Made by a program: the position numbers and the translations under genes. The notes under the pieces were generated by a model. The model was not told the origin of the DNA, did no database searches, and saw only the letters and a list, made by a program, of their open reading frames with translations. This document shows positions 53,804 through 62,957 of a DNA stretch of 64,000 nt, in pieces. How positions within the stretch are numbered: the first letter of the stretch is position 1; each line of letters begins with the position of its first letter. The DNA is from Spiribacter vilamensis (GTDB lineage Bacteria; Pseudomonadota; Gammaproteobacteria; Nitrococcales; Nitrococcaceae): the NCBI RefSeq assembly GCF_004217415.1, contig NZ_SHLI01000001.1, forward strand, positions 930,001 to 994,000, given 5' to 3'.

Positions 53804-54876
53804 TTCTGACTCTCTTCTGCGTCACCACCACTAAGCTGAGCTCCCTTGCGGGCCAGGTCTTCCAAAGCTCGCATTGTGTCCTCCTCACCCTTGGCTTCTT
53901 TCAGAGAGCGGCGCCGCTCATCGAACTGGGCATATTCGTCACGAGCCTTCTGGTCCGCCACACTCTTGCGCACGCTCCCGTGGCCACTCAAGACATCACG
54001 GTCATTGAACTCCAGGAACTGGTCGAGCTTCTCCTGCCAGTCGTTGATGAACACCTGACGGCGGCGCCTCGCCTGATCTTCGGCGAAGTCCAGCCACATG
54101 GTGACGATGCGGTTCAGCTCGTTGATTTCATCTGCATTGAGGTAGTTTTTTGCCACAGTCACATCCGCTGAGCGAACCTCCCCACCCTTCCAGCTCGTGA
54201 GCCCCATATTGGGTGAAGCGTGATCAGCACGTCTGTGGATTAACTCCGGCGCCGTCTGGCCGGTCGCCGCGTAGTGGAGCTTATTCTGGACGTGCTGGAA
54301 GAAGCGCTGGGTTTCCTTGGCGCTGGGCTCATAGTCCGCGGCCAAGGCAAATATCTCTCGCACCCGCAGATACATCCGACGCTCGCTGGCGCGGATGTCG
54401 CGGATGCGTTCCAGTAGTTCGTCGAAGTAGTCGGGCACGCCAGGGCCGGGCGGGTTCTTGAGTCGCTCATCATCCATGGCGAAACCCTTGATCAGGTATT
54501 CCCGCAGTCGGTCCGTGGCCCAACGGCGGAACTGGGTACCCCGTTGACTCCGCACCCGATAGCCCACGGCAAGAATGGCATCCAAACTGTAGTGCTTAAC
54601 CCTGTATCGCTTGCCGTCCGGTCCAGTAGTCAAGTAATCCTTGATAACTGCCGAGCGATCTAACTCGCCTTCTTCCAAGAGGTTCCGCAGGTGCAGGCTG
54701 ATGTTCTGTTTGCTGGTCTGATAGAGCTCGGCAATGAGCGCCTGGCTCAACCAGATGGTGTCATCCTCGAAACGGCATTCGACCCGGGTCGACCCATCCT
54801 CACTCTGGTAGACGAAGAACTCGCCTCTAGACGAGGCGACATCGTCGTCCGGCCTTTCGCTACCTTCCTCACTCAT
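53800..54876 (-). CDS. RhuM family protein
   Basis: The 358-aa protein matches the RhuM virulence family: FFVYQSEDGSTRVECRFEDD, TIWLSQALIAELYQTSKQNI, YSLDAILAVGYRVRSQRGT, FRRWATDRLREYLIKGFAMD. The N-terminal part resembles a KilA-N/Bro DNA-binding domain. The function of RhuM is not settled. It sits between mod and res in the restriction operon, where such genes recur. Confidence 0.9.
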   Translation of the reverse strand: MSEEGSERPDDDVASSRGEFFVYQSEDGSTRVECRFEDDTIWLSQALIAELYQTSKQNISLHLRNLLEEGELDRSAVIKDYLTTGPDGKRYRVKHYSLDAILAVGYRVRSQRGTQFRRWATDRLREYLIKGFAMDDERLKNPPGPGVPDYFDELLERIRDIRASERRMYLRVREIFALAADYEPSAKETQRFFQHVQNKLHYAATGQTAPELIHRRADHASPNMGLTSWKGGEVRSADVTVAKNYLNADEINELNRIVTMWLDFAEDQARRRRQVFINDWQEKLDQFLEFNDRDVLSGHGSVRKSVADQKARDEYAQFDERRRSLKEAKGEEDTMRALEDLARKGAQLSGGDAEESQK

Positions 54877-54891
54877 GCGATCTCTCCCCGA

Positions 54892-56775
54892 TCAAAGACT
54901 CTTTACGTCTTCGATGCCCGCTTGGCGCAGGATCTGTACGGTATTGGTCTTCACCACATCGTCGGCAAAGCCCGCATCCTTGAACACGACACGCATCACC
55001 TCGGGGGTTAGCTCGTCCTTAAGCGCCGCGATGCCCTTGACCACATCTAGATTGACGTCGTCGGCCAGGCAGACGACCAGCGCTCCGGCACCGATGAGGA
55101 AGACCGTTCTGCCGGCGATGTCGCGCTCTTTGATAGGTACGGCTAGGTCTAAGCCGTACTTAAGCAGTAGTTCGTGGAGTACGTCACGTTGCGTTCGTTT
55201 AGGCTTAATGCTGTTGATGCTACCAAAAAGGGAAGCCTCTATTTCATCTTCTTTCGGATCCCAAGGAACAATATTGCTAGCACTAAGCTTAAGCACTTTG
55301 AAACCCATGTCACGTCGATAAGACGCGCCCTCAGAAGCATTGTCCACATCTATGCGTTCAACAACTCGGCGCACTCTTTCTCTACACACCTCAGCAACCG
55401 TACTCATTCCAAGTGAAGCTGCGGCTTTGCCGTGCGGAACCTCCTCATTTATTGGCTCAGGAAGCTGAACCATAAGAAAGCGTCCAGCTTGATGATTTAA
55501 TACAGCATGAGCTGTCGAACCAGATCCTGCAAAAAAATCAAGGCAAAGATCATCATCTTTGACTCCGGCAAGTTGTAGCATGCGCAGAATGAGGCTTGTC
55601 GGCTTCGTTGTGTCAAAAGGGACTTTTCCATCAAACAACGCCTTAAGCTCGTCAGAGGCCTTACGGGTAGTACCGGCGTCACGAGCAAACCAAATTGACT
55701 CCGGCGGTCGTCCTTCTTGTCTATATAGGTAAATTTTTCTAACAATTCGGCTTTCATCCTTAGAAAAAACTACTTCACCGCTTTTTATCTTTTCCTCCAT
55801 CTTTTCTTTACTCCACCGCCATCCATTCTCCGGTGGATCTATCGTTTTTCCAGAAGGTGTCGTCAATTGATATATCAGGTTAGGTCGGTAAAGTGCGTTC
55901 CTCACGTCCCCTGCTCGCCAAGCACCATTTGAGTCGTCATCAGGATTCGAATAGTTCTTATTATCTTCCTCAGACCTAGGAAGCGAGTGAAGCTGAAAGT
56001 TATCGCTTTTCCTAAAGCAGAGAACATAATTGTGATGCAAAGAAAATATCCCGCTGTATCCTTTAGGTTGAACGCTGTGCTGCCACACGACACAAGCTAC
56101 TTCATTCTCTTCACCAAAAATCTCTCCCATAATTTTTCTAAGATTTTCTATCTCATTATCATCTATCGAGACGAATATAATCCCATCATCCCGAAGCAGG
56201 TTGCGCGCTAGCCGCAGTCGCGGGTACATCATGTTCAGCCAGTTGGTGTGATACCGGCCGGAGGACTCGGAGTTGGCCGAAACTTTAAAGCCTTGGTCGT
56301 CAATCTGTCCCGTGTAGCGCAAGTAGGTGTCCAGGTTGTCCTGAAACCGGTCGGGGTAGATAAACTCCCCGCCCGTGTTGTAGGGCGGATCGATGTAAAT
56401 CATCTTCACCTGCTTGTGGTACGACTTCTGAAGAAGCTTAAGCACCTCTAGGTTGTCGCCCTCAATGAACAGGTTCTGAGTGGTGTCCCAGTTGACCGAC
56501 TCCTCCGGGCAGGGGCGCAGGGTCCCGGCGGACGGAGTCTGCGCAATCTGGCGGGCGCGTGCCTTGCCGTGCCAGCTAAAGCTGTAACGCTCGCGCTCAT
56601 CCTCCACATAGTCGCCCAAAATCTGCCGTAGGGCGTCGAAATCCACCTTCCAGCGCGAGCCATCCCGATCAGATCCTTCCGCGAACGCATCGGGGAACAG
56701 TTCGCGGAGCTTGTCGATGTTTTCCTGAACGATGTCCGGCGAGGCGCCGTCTTGCTTCGGGTCCAGCTTATCCAT
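54892..56775 (-). CDS. Type III restriction-modification methyltransferase (Mod)
   Basis: The 627-aa beta-class N6-adenine methyltransferase has catalytic motif IYIDPPYNTGGEF (DPPY at 129-132) and, later, the SAM motif LDFFAGSGSTAHAV (about 412-425). The region between them (about 215-410) is the target-recognition domain and is markedly AT-rich compared with flanking DNA (about 55.5-56.2 kb), which suggests domain exchange by recombination. It methylates one strand at the site and forms the Mod-Res complex. Confidence 0.95.
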   Translation of the reverse strand: MDKLDPKQDGASPDIVQENIDKLRELFPDAFAEGSDRDGSRWKVDFDALRQILGDYVEDERERYSFSWHGKARARQIAQTPSAGTLRPCPEESVNWDTTQNLFIEGDNLEVLKLLQKSYHKQVKMIYIDPPYNTGGEFIYPDRFQDNLDTYLRYTGQIDDQGFKVSANSESSGRYHTNWLNMMYPRLRLARNLLRDDGIIFVSIDDNEIENLRKIMGEIFGEENEVACVVWQHSVQPKGYSGIFSLHHNYVLCFRKSDNFQLHSLPRSEEDNKNYSNPDDDSNGAWRAGDVRNALYRPNLIYQLTTPSGKTIDPPENGWRWSKEKMEEKIKSGEVVFSKDESRIVRKIYLYRQEGRPPESIWFARDAGTTRKASDELKALFDGKVPFDTTKPTSLILRMLQLAGVKDDDLCLDFFAGSGSTAHAVLNHQAGRFLMVQLPEPINEEVPHGKAAASLGMSTVAEVCRERVRRVVERIDVDNASEGASYRRDMGFKVLKLSASNIVPWDPKEDEIEASLFGSINSIKPKRTQRDVLHELLLKYGLDLAVPIKERDIAGRTVFLIGAGALVVCLADDVNLDVVKGIAALKDELTPEVMRVVFKDAGFADDVVKTNTVQILRQAGIEDVKSL

Positions 56776-56793
56776 GATCTCTCTTGCTCTCGT

Positions 56794-57546
56794 TTATAGC
56801 CCGGCGGTCGCTAGCTGTAGCTGTTGTTCGAGCTGCTTGATACGGGTATTGACCTCAACCTGCCGGTTGAAGCGGGTTTCCTTCTTGATCTCGGCCCGCA
56901 GCCGGGAGATTTCCCCTTCCAACCGGTGGCACTCGGTCAGCGTTTCGCGTCGCTGCTTTTGCTGCTCGGGTCGGGAAGGCACGCGAAAGGTGCCGTTCAA
57001 TCGAGCGCAGGCCAGAGCAAGCAGCCTCTGGTGCCAACCGTCATATAGGGCGTAGTAATGTGACTGGGGCTGCTGGCGCAACGTCAGGCTTTGCAGAAAC
57101 GCCTGTTCGATTGCCTCCGGCGCCTCGTGATCCATCCAGGCGGTAGTTTGGATCTCTTCGGCCACCACCGCCCCACGTTCTGCTCGACTGGCACGCTTAT
57201 GGGCCGTGCTCACCACAAGCCCATTACTTTGCATGAGTATTAGTAACAGGGGGTACGGAATCGCCCGATGAATGATCTCGGCGAGGCGCTGAGCGCGCTT
57301 GGCATCTCGGAGCTCAACCTCAATCACCGCCAGCTCCGAATAATCCCGCTCGTCGTCCTGGTAAACGCTGACAGGCAACGTGCTTGGCTTGAGGGTGTAC
57401 TGCCAGGTCACCGTCTCCACGTCATCCGTAAATGCCCGACGGTCCGCCGCTGATAGTTCTGCGTTCTCGAAGAAGAGCTTCTTGTACACCCGTTTTCCCA
57501 GGTAAGCGGCCTCGGGCAAGGCGAGGTGTTCGTACACTTGAAGCAT
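56794..57546 (-). CDS. DUF4391 protein
   Basis: The 250-aa product resembles DUF4391: VTWQYTLKPSTLPVSV, ELAVIEVELRDAKRAQRLAE, IPYPLLLILMQSNGLVVSTA, and a C-terminal coiled coil (GEISRLRAEIKKETRFNRQV). The family recurs between an SNF2-like helicase and a type III Mod gene and has no assigned activity. The start overlaps the helicase stop (TGATG), so translation is coupled; mod follows 18 bp later. Confidence 0.85.
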   Translation of the reverse strand: MLQVYEHLALPEAAYLGKRVYKKLFFENAELSAADRRAFTDDVETVTWQYTLKPSTLPVSVYQDDERDYSELAVIEVELRDAKRAQRLAEIIHRAIPYPLLLILMQSNGLVVSTAHKRASRAERGAVVAEEIQTTAWMDHEAPEAIEQAFLQSLTLRQQPQSHYYALYDGWHQRLLALACARLNGTFRVPSRPEQQKQRRETLTECHRLEGEISRLRAEIKKETRFNRQVEVNTRIKQLEQQLQLATAGL

Positions 57547-60500
57547 CAGTTGGCCCCAGCGCCGTCCAGAACGATCAGATAACTCACCACTTCGAAGTCG
57601 TCCATCCCCTGGAAGCTATCACGGCTGATCACCGTCCCGCCGGGCTCAAACAAGCTCTCCACTCCGCGCTCCTCGGCTTTGCCGGTCACGGCGGCCACAG
57701 CCTGCGCCAGAAGCGCGCGGTAGTGGGCCATGTCCCAACCGTCACTTGTCGCGTGATTGAGCCGAGAGACGGCGCGCTCGTCCGGGCGGCTGCGCCCAAG
57801 GGTCAGGCGTTTCAACTGGTCCAGAACGCGCCGCGTATGCGTGCAGTTGAGCCGTACCTCGCCGTTGTCACCCACATAGACAAGGTAGTGGGGTGCCAAG
57901 GGGTATGTGGGGTCACCGTGGACGCGGGCGTTCATGTTGCGGAGGCAGAAGATCGCCCCGGGGCCCAAGTCCTCGCTCTCGATGAGATCGTCGATGGTCG
58001 TAACGGCGAATGCCCCCAACGACATGCGTTCGAGCTGCTCCCCGTGCTGCTTGAGGTATTCACCCAGATCCATCCGGTAGTCATTGAGCGTGAGGTCCGT
58101 GATGGAAATACCATCAGAAAGGTCTTCGATGCTGGGTACGTCATTCTGAAGCTGGTGGAGCTGGCGACGGCGATACTCCAGATCGTTCATCGCGTCGCCT
58201 TCGGCGTACTCTATGACGTTCTCTTCGCCGGTGGCGGAGATATCCAGAAGCACCATCCGCCCGGCGACACGGGCCTCCAGGTCGATGTACTCATCCAACT
58301 CCAAATTGGGCCAGAAGTTCGTGAGCTGGATCACCTCGTTTCTCGATCCAAGTCGATCGATGCGGCCGAAGCGTTGGATAATTCGTACCGGGTTCCAGTG
58401 AATGTCGTAGTTCACCAGGAAATCGCAGTCCTGAAGATTCTGCCCCTCGGAGATGCAATCTGTCGCAATGAGGATATCGATCTCTAGTTGCCCCTCGGCG
58501 CCCCGCTCTTTCGACAAGGGCGAGAATGCGGTGAGGATGGAGGGGATGTCGCGCCGAAGACCCGGCACGGTGCTGCGATTACCGTGGCTGTGCCCGGTGA
58601 CCTTCCCTGCGCGCAGCCCCAGTGTTTCCAACGCCCAATCGGCGATCTGCCCGTAGAGGTACTCCGCGGTATCAGCAAACGCGGTAAACACCAATACTTT
58701 GTTGTTCCCCGGATTAAAGGGATTCGCCCCCTTCTCCCGCACCTGCTCTTTGAGCTGTTCCAGCTTGGCATCGCGCTCCGCGGAGACGTCCCGTGCTTCA
58801 CGCAAAAGTTTTACAAGCTGCGCCTCATCTTCCTCGAGGTCCTGCCGCCAGCGCACGCGGTCCACATCCTGGATGAGCACCTTGACCTTGTTCCCCACCA
58901 GGTAAGGGTCGAAGGCTTCGTCTTCCACTTCGATGCCTTCAATACTCCACTCTTCGATGTCTGTGGCGTCGTGGTTGTCGAGCTTGTCTTTCAGATCCCG
59001 GACGCCACCCAGAAGCTTCTCTACCGTCAGCGCAAAGGCGTGGATGGAGCTCTCCATGCGTTTGAGCATATTCACCCGCATGAGATGAATCAGGCTTTCC
59101 TCGCGGTCCTTCTGCTTAAAGATAGAGCCACCGGACACCTGCATGTCGTACTTCCGGCTGTACTCCTCGAGCTTCTCCGGGAGGACGTAGCGCAATGGAG
59201 CGTAGGCGCTAAGGTGGAGCCGCCGGATATCGCGATTGATTTCGCGAAGCTCCGGGAATTGCCCCTGCAGGTCAATTGGCGGGTAGAGGTTCCTGGGTGG
59301 CCGGCGCCGAGGGAAGGCGCCGATCTCGCCCATGTCGTAGTACTTCTCGATGTGCTTACGGGACCGAGCGATCGTCAGTCTGTCCAGAAGGCTGAAATAG
59401 TCGAAGTTCAAGGCCTCAAGAAGATGCCCCGTCTTCCGGCGCTCGTCGCTTTCACGTAACCAGGCGTTAAAGCGCCTCTGGGCTTTTCCGAGCGTCGTGT
59501 CAATACTCGCAATGCCCTCGGGATAGAGCGCGTCATCGCGCCCCTCGGTAATGAAGGCGATCTGGTTCTTGAGGTCGTTCATCCGGTTATTCACCGGTGT
59601 GGCCGAAAGCATGAGGACCTTCGTCTTAACACCGGCCTGGATGATGTCGCGCATCAGTCGGCCGTAGCGGGTCAGCCCATCCTTCCGGGGCGGGTTGTTC
59701 CGGAAATTGTGGGATTCATCGATGACGACAAGATCGTAATTGCCCCAGTTAACGGTCTCGAGGTTGATCTCACCGGACATGCCTCCTTCTCGGGAGAGGT
59801 CCGTGTGGTTGAGAACGTCGAAGTTGAATCGGTCTTCCGCGAGCAGGTTCCGGGTATCGTTGACTGTGTAGAGGGCCCAGTTCTCGCGCAGCTTCTTCGG
59901 AGCCAGAACCAGAACTCTGTCGTTGCGGAGCTCGTAGTACTTAATGATCGCCAGTGCCTCGAACGTCTTCCCGAGGCCGACGCTGTCGGCGAGGATGCAT
60001 CCATTAAAGCGCTCGATCTTGTCGATTGCTCCCAGCACGCCGTCTCTCTGGAACCGATACAGCTTATTCCAGACCCGGGTGTCCTTGATGCCGGTCCGGG
60101 TTTTGATGATGTTCTCTTCGTCGAGCTCGCCCAGGTAGTCCTGGAATAGGTTGTGCAAGGTCAGAAAGTAGATGAGCTCCGGAGCCTTCGTCGAGTACAA
60201 ATCGTGGAGATGATCCAAAAGGGAAGCCTTCGCATCGCCTCCCTCTGCCGCTTCGTCCCAGATGGCGTTGAACCACTCAAGTAGCTGCGCGGCTTCCGCA
60301 TCGCTCTGCACCAGAGTATTCATGAGATAGGCATTCGAAGTCACAACGCCAAGCCCTGAAGTCGTCAGCGCGGAACTGCCGTGAACAGCGAACTTCGTGC
60401 CGTCCGCGTTCCCGGCATAGAACAAATTGTGCGCTGGCGTCGCCTTCGTACTGCGAACCTCCGCTCGTTCTTCAATCCACTTGGTACAGCGACGAGCGAC

Positions 60501-60758
60501 TGCAGCGGTATCCAGTCGGTTTCGTAGTCGTCGGTCTGCCTCACCGTCATTGATACAAACTGCAAGTCTCAGATGATCCTCACCAGACTGTTCGGGCAAT
60601 AGCAGCCGCGTTAGAGCCGTGCGCTCTAACGCCTGCTTCACGGCGAAGTAGGCGTGCACGGAGAAGTCACCAGAGAGGCACGATAGCCTCCCTCCCTTCT
60701 TGATACCGGTATCCAATGCCTCTTGGACTGTGCCGTGCCTTCGGTTGTCTATGAGCAT
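57546..60758 (-). CDS. SNF2-type helicase with degenerate PLD-like N-terminus
   Basis: The 1070-aa protein (from ATG 60758, MLIDNRRHGTVQEAL) has a PLD-like region (about 75-137) whose last strand reads KFAVHGSSALTTSGLG but lacks a clear HxK catalytic pair. An SNF2 ATPase follows with motif I ADSVGLGKTFEALA (Walker A about 258-265), motif II VVIDESHNFRN, motif III LMLSATPVNNRMND, and motif VI IIQRFGRIDRLGS. It probably moves on DNA. It is the first gene of the operon helicase-DUF4391-mod-rhuM-res. The start at 60758 is chosen because GGGGG precedes it; an upstream ATG at 60809 is possible. Confidence 0.88.
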   Translation of the reverse strand: MLIDNRRHGTVQEALDTGIKKGGRLSCLSGDFSVHAYFAVKQALERTALTRLLLPEQSGEDHLRLAVCINDGEADRRLRNRLDTAAVARRCTKWIEERAEVRSTKATPAHNLFYAGNADGTKFAVHGSSALTTSGLGVVTSNAYLMNTLVQSDAEAAQLLEWFNAIWDEAAEGGDAKASLLDHLHDLYSTKAPELIYFLTLHNLFQDYLGELDEENIIKTRTGIKDTRVWNKLYRFQRDGVLGAIDKIERFNGCILADSVGLGKTFEALAIIKYYELRNDRVLVLAPKKLRENWALYTVNDTRNLLAEDRFNFDVLNHTDLSREGGMSGEINLETVNWGNYDLVVIDESHNFRNNPPRKDGLTRYGRLMRDIIQAGVKTKVLMLSATPVNNRMNDLKNQIAFITEGRDDALYPEGIASIDTTLGKAQRRFNAWLRESDERRKTGHLLEALNFDYFSLLDRLTIARSRKHIEKYYDMGEIGAFPRRRPPRNLYPPIDLQGQFPELREINRDIRRLHLSAYAPLRYVLPEKLEEYSRKYDMQVSGGSIFKQKDREESLIHLMRVNMLKRMESSIHAFALTVEKLLGGVRDLKDKLDNHDATDIEEWSIEGIEVEDEAFDPYLVGNKVKVLIQDVDRVRWRQDLEEDEAQLVKLLREARDVSAERDAKLEQLKEQVREKGANPFNPGNNKVLVFTAFADTAEYLYGQIADWALETLGLRAGKVTGHSHGNRSTVPGLRRDIPSILTAFSPLSKERGAEGQLEIDILIATDCISEGQNLQDCDFLVNYDIHWNPVRIIQRFGRIDRLGSRNEVIQLTNFWPNLELDEYIDLEARVAGRMVLLDISATGEENVIEYAEGDAMNDLEYRRRQLHQLQNDVPSIEDLSDGISITDLTLNDYRMDLGEYLKQHGEQLERMSLGAFAVTTIDDLIESEDLGPGAIFCLRNMNARVHGDPTYPLAPHYLVYVGDNGEVRLNCTHTRRVLDQLKRLTLGRSRPDERAVSRLNHATSDGWDMAHYRALLAQAVAAVTGKAEERGVESLFEPGGTVISRDSFQGMDDFEVVSYLIVLDGAGAN

Positions 60759-61008
60759 CACACCCCCAAGGTCCAATCTAATCTCAGCCGATAAAATCGC
60801 ATGCTGCATTGAAACGACATATATATCGAGCCGTACGTCCAGCGCAGAATCACTTCGCTCACTCCGGACCAAACAAACAAGACGCCGATAAGAGAACCTT
60901 CAAGTGGAACCCGATTTTCGGACCAGGTGAGAAGTAAAGATTCAGAGCCTATCTGTTAGGTCCCAGACGATTGCATTGACAGCTGGCGAGTGAATCCCAG
61001 CATTAAGC

Positions 61009-62799
61009 TCATAGCCGCCGATAGTGCTCTCGGATCATTTCCGCCATCAATTTTCGTCGGTCGCTGAGGAATTCCTTATAGTTAGCCGCAGATACTTCAG
61101 CTATAGATTCAGGAATCGCATTTTCAACCAGATTCACTCGAAGGTTGTCGGAATCTCTGATCTCACCCAGCTTCAGCTGGCCAGTACGGCACTGCTCTTT
61201 GAGCCATGCCATATACTCCTTTGGCGGATGATCTTTGATCTTGATGTTGATCGGCGTCTCTGTCAGCGCCAGGTTTGCGACCTGATTGTAGTCGCCCGAT
61301 TTCGGGTATCCATTGTTAATTAGGTGGTTCTTCGGAACGATGTGGTGTAGATCACCATGTCCTTCAATCATTTGGGCTACGGTAACTGATTTTGAAAGGA
61401 ATCCGCGCCCCTTAGTAGCCACCCTCGCAGCGAGGTAGATTTGGAATGCAGGACTTCGCTTGCTGGGTGTGATTAATTGCTGAGGTAGTGCCACCCGCCA
61501 AAAACCATCGCCGAGCTCGGACTCTTCAAGCATTGCCAAGTAATCTGCAGCGCCATGTTCCGCGATGCGACGCAGATCCATCTCCCAAGTCGACTCAAAG
61601 GCGCCGACCGCCCGGCCTGTGAGTAGGGTCATAACAAACCAGCGTTTAACCAGCCGTGAGCGCTCACCCTCGACCAGGGAATGATCTTGTCGCAAGCGTA
61701 GATAGAGCGCGTAGGCAAAGTTGAGGGCGTTCTTCGAACCAATCATGCTGGCGTCAATAAACCCAGCTGATTTGATCATCATGACAAAGCCCTCAAGGTA
61801 AGTACGCCTTACTATTGCGTCAAGCGCATCACTGAATCGCTCGTAAGCATCAGGAATTCGGGACTCATCGATTTTACGCGTCTCAGGGTCCAGTCCAGAC
61901 AGCTCACTGACAATCGCTGCGGCCTTGCCTCGGCTGAACCCCACCAGACCTGCTATGCGTATGACATCTGTATACTGAGGTTGAAATAGCTCGTCAGACT
62001 GGTCTTTTAGCCATTCGATCTTTTTGATGTGCTCCGTCGAGGAGAACTCCGTATCATTTTGAGAGATGTCTTCGAAGGCGTGCCCCGCAACCGCAAGATG
62101 GCAGAAGTAGTCAATCAGCTTCCGAAGGTTGCGACCCTCATCTCCATAGGTTGCGATCTTGCTCATCACGAAATCCGCGCTCGATAGAGGAACACCCTTT
62201 GCGTTGATCCGAACAAATATCTCGGCCACAGTCTCAACATCGAGATCGTCAGCCAGCGAGATCACGCCGATCTGGGCATGCTCAATCCCCGCCAGGTTTG
62301 TAAACGTCTTCTCAACCGTCTCCTGATCAACATCGGGGTTGCGCCCGAAGTACTCTTTCAGGAACGACAGCTGACTCTTGGCGGAGAAAAACGTCGAGAT
62401 GTCGTGTACCCACTGGTTACTGTGTGCAATCGCTGGCGTCTTGGTCGCAAACTCCTCCGTTAACGGGTTGAAAGAGATAGCAATGCGCTGCTTCTGGTAG
62501 CGGTTTCCCACCACCTTCTGGCCGGCGATTGCTGCCCTCAAGGCGCTTACACGCTGCTGCCCATCAATAAGAATCTGCTGATGTGCAGCCACCTGACCGC
62601 CTTTGAGTTTGGCGCCCACTGACTGCCACGTGATCAGGTACCCCACCGGATAGCCGTTGTAGAGAGAGTCCATGAGGTCACGGACCTGCGACGTCTTCCA
62701 GACAAAGGGACGCTGCAGCTCTGGAATCGCGATTTTATCGCTGCGCACGTCCGATAGCACCTGGCTAATCGCGGTTTGTTTGACCTCATATTTGGCCAT
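61009..62799 (-). CDS. DUF262 protein with HNH-like C-terminus (GmrSD-type restriction-like)
   Basis: The 596-aa protein begins with the DUF262 signature: IPELQRPFVWKTSQVRDLMD and the nucleotide-binding DGQQR motif in ILIDGQQRVSALRA (79-83). The C-terminal part has GHGDLHHIVPKNHLINNG and NQVANLALTETPINIKI, an HNH-like nuclease core. Such DUF262-HNH proteins are related to GmrSD and BrxU, which cut modified DNA using nucleotides. It lies 250 bp upstream of the restriction operon and has the same orientation, so it may be independent or cotranscribed. Confidence 0.85.
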   Translation of the reverse strand: MAKYEVKQTAISQVLSDVRSDKIAIPELQRPFVWKTSQVRDLMDSLYNGYPVGYLITWQSVGAKLKGGQVAAHQQILIDGQQRVSALRAAIAGQKVVGNRYQKQRIAISFNPLTEEFATKTPAIAHSNQWVHDISTFFSAKSQLSFLKEYFGRNPDVDQETVEKTFTNLAGIEHAQIGVISLADDLDVETVAEIFVRINAKGVPLSSADFVMSKIATYGDEGRNLRKLIDYFCHLAVAGHAFEDISQNDTEFSSTEHIKKIEWLKDQSDELFQPQYTDVIRIAGLVGFSRGKAAAIVSELSGLDPETRKIDESRIPDAYERFSDALDAIVRRTYLEGFVMMIKSAGFIDASMIGSKNALNFAYALYLRLRQDHSLVEGERSRLVKRWFVMTLLTGRAVGAFESTWEMDLRRIAEHGAADYLAMLEESELGDGFWRVALPQQLITPSKRSPAFQIYLAARVATKGRGFLSKSVTVAQMIEGHGDLHHIVPKNHLINNGYPKSGDYNQVANLALTETPINIKIKDHPPKEYMAWLKEQCRTGQLKLGEIRDSDNLRVNLVENAIPESIAEVSAANYKEFLSDRRKLMAEMIREHYRRL

Positions 62800-62957
62800 C
62801 TAACGTATCCCTTCGCGGTTGATGCCTACCGGTAAATGGATCTATTTCTGTAGACGAGGATTGACCTGAACGACCTAAACACCAGCTTGTTGTGTAGGCT
62901 CTAGATGAGCGAGATCGGCCTATGAGGCAAAATCTCTGCATCTTGGTCTATGGAACA

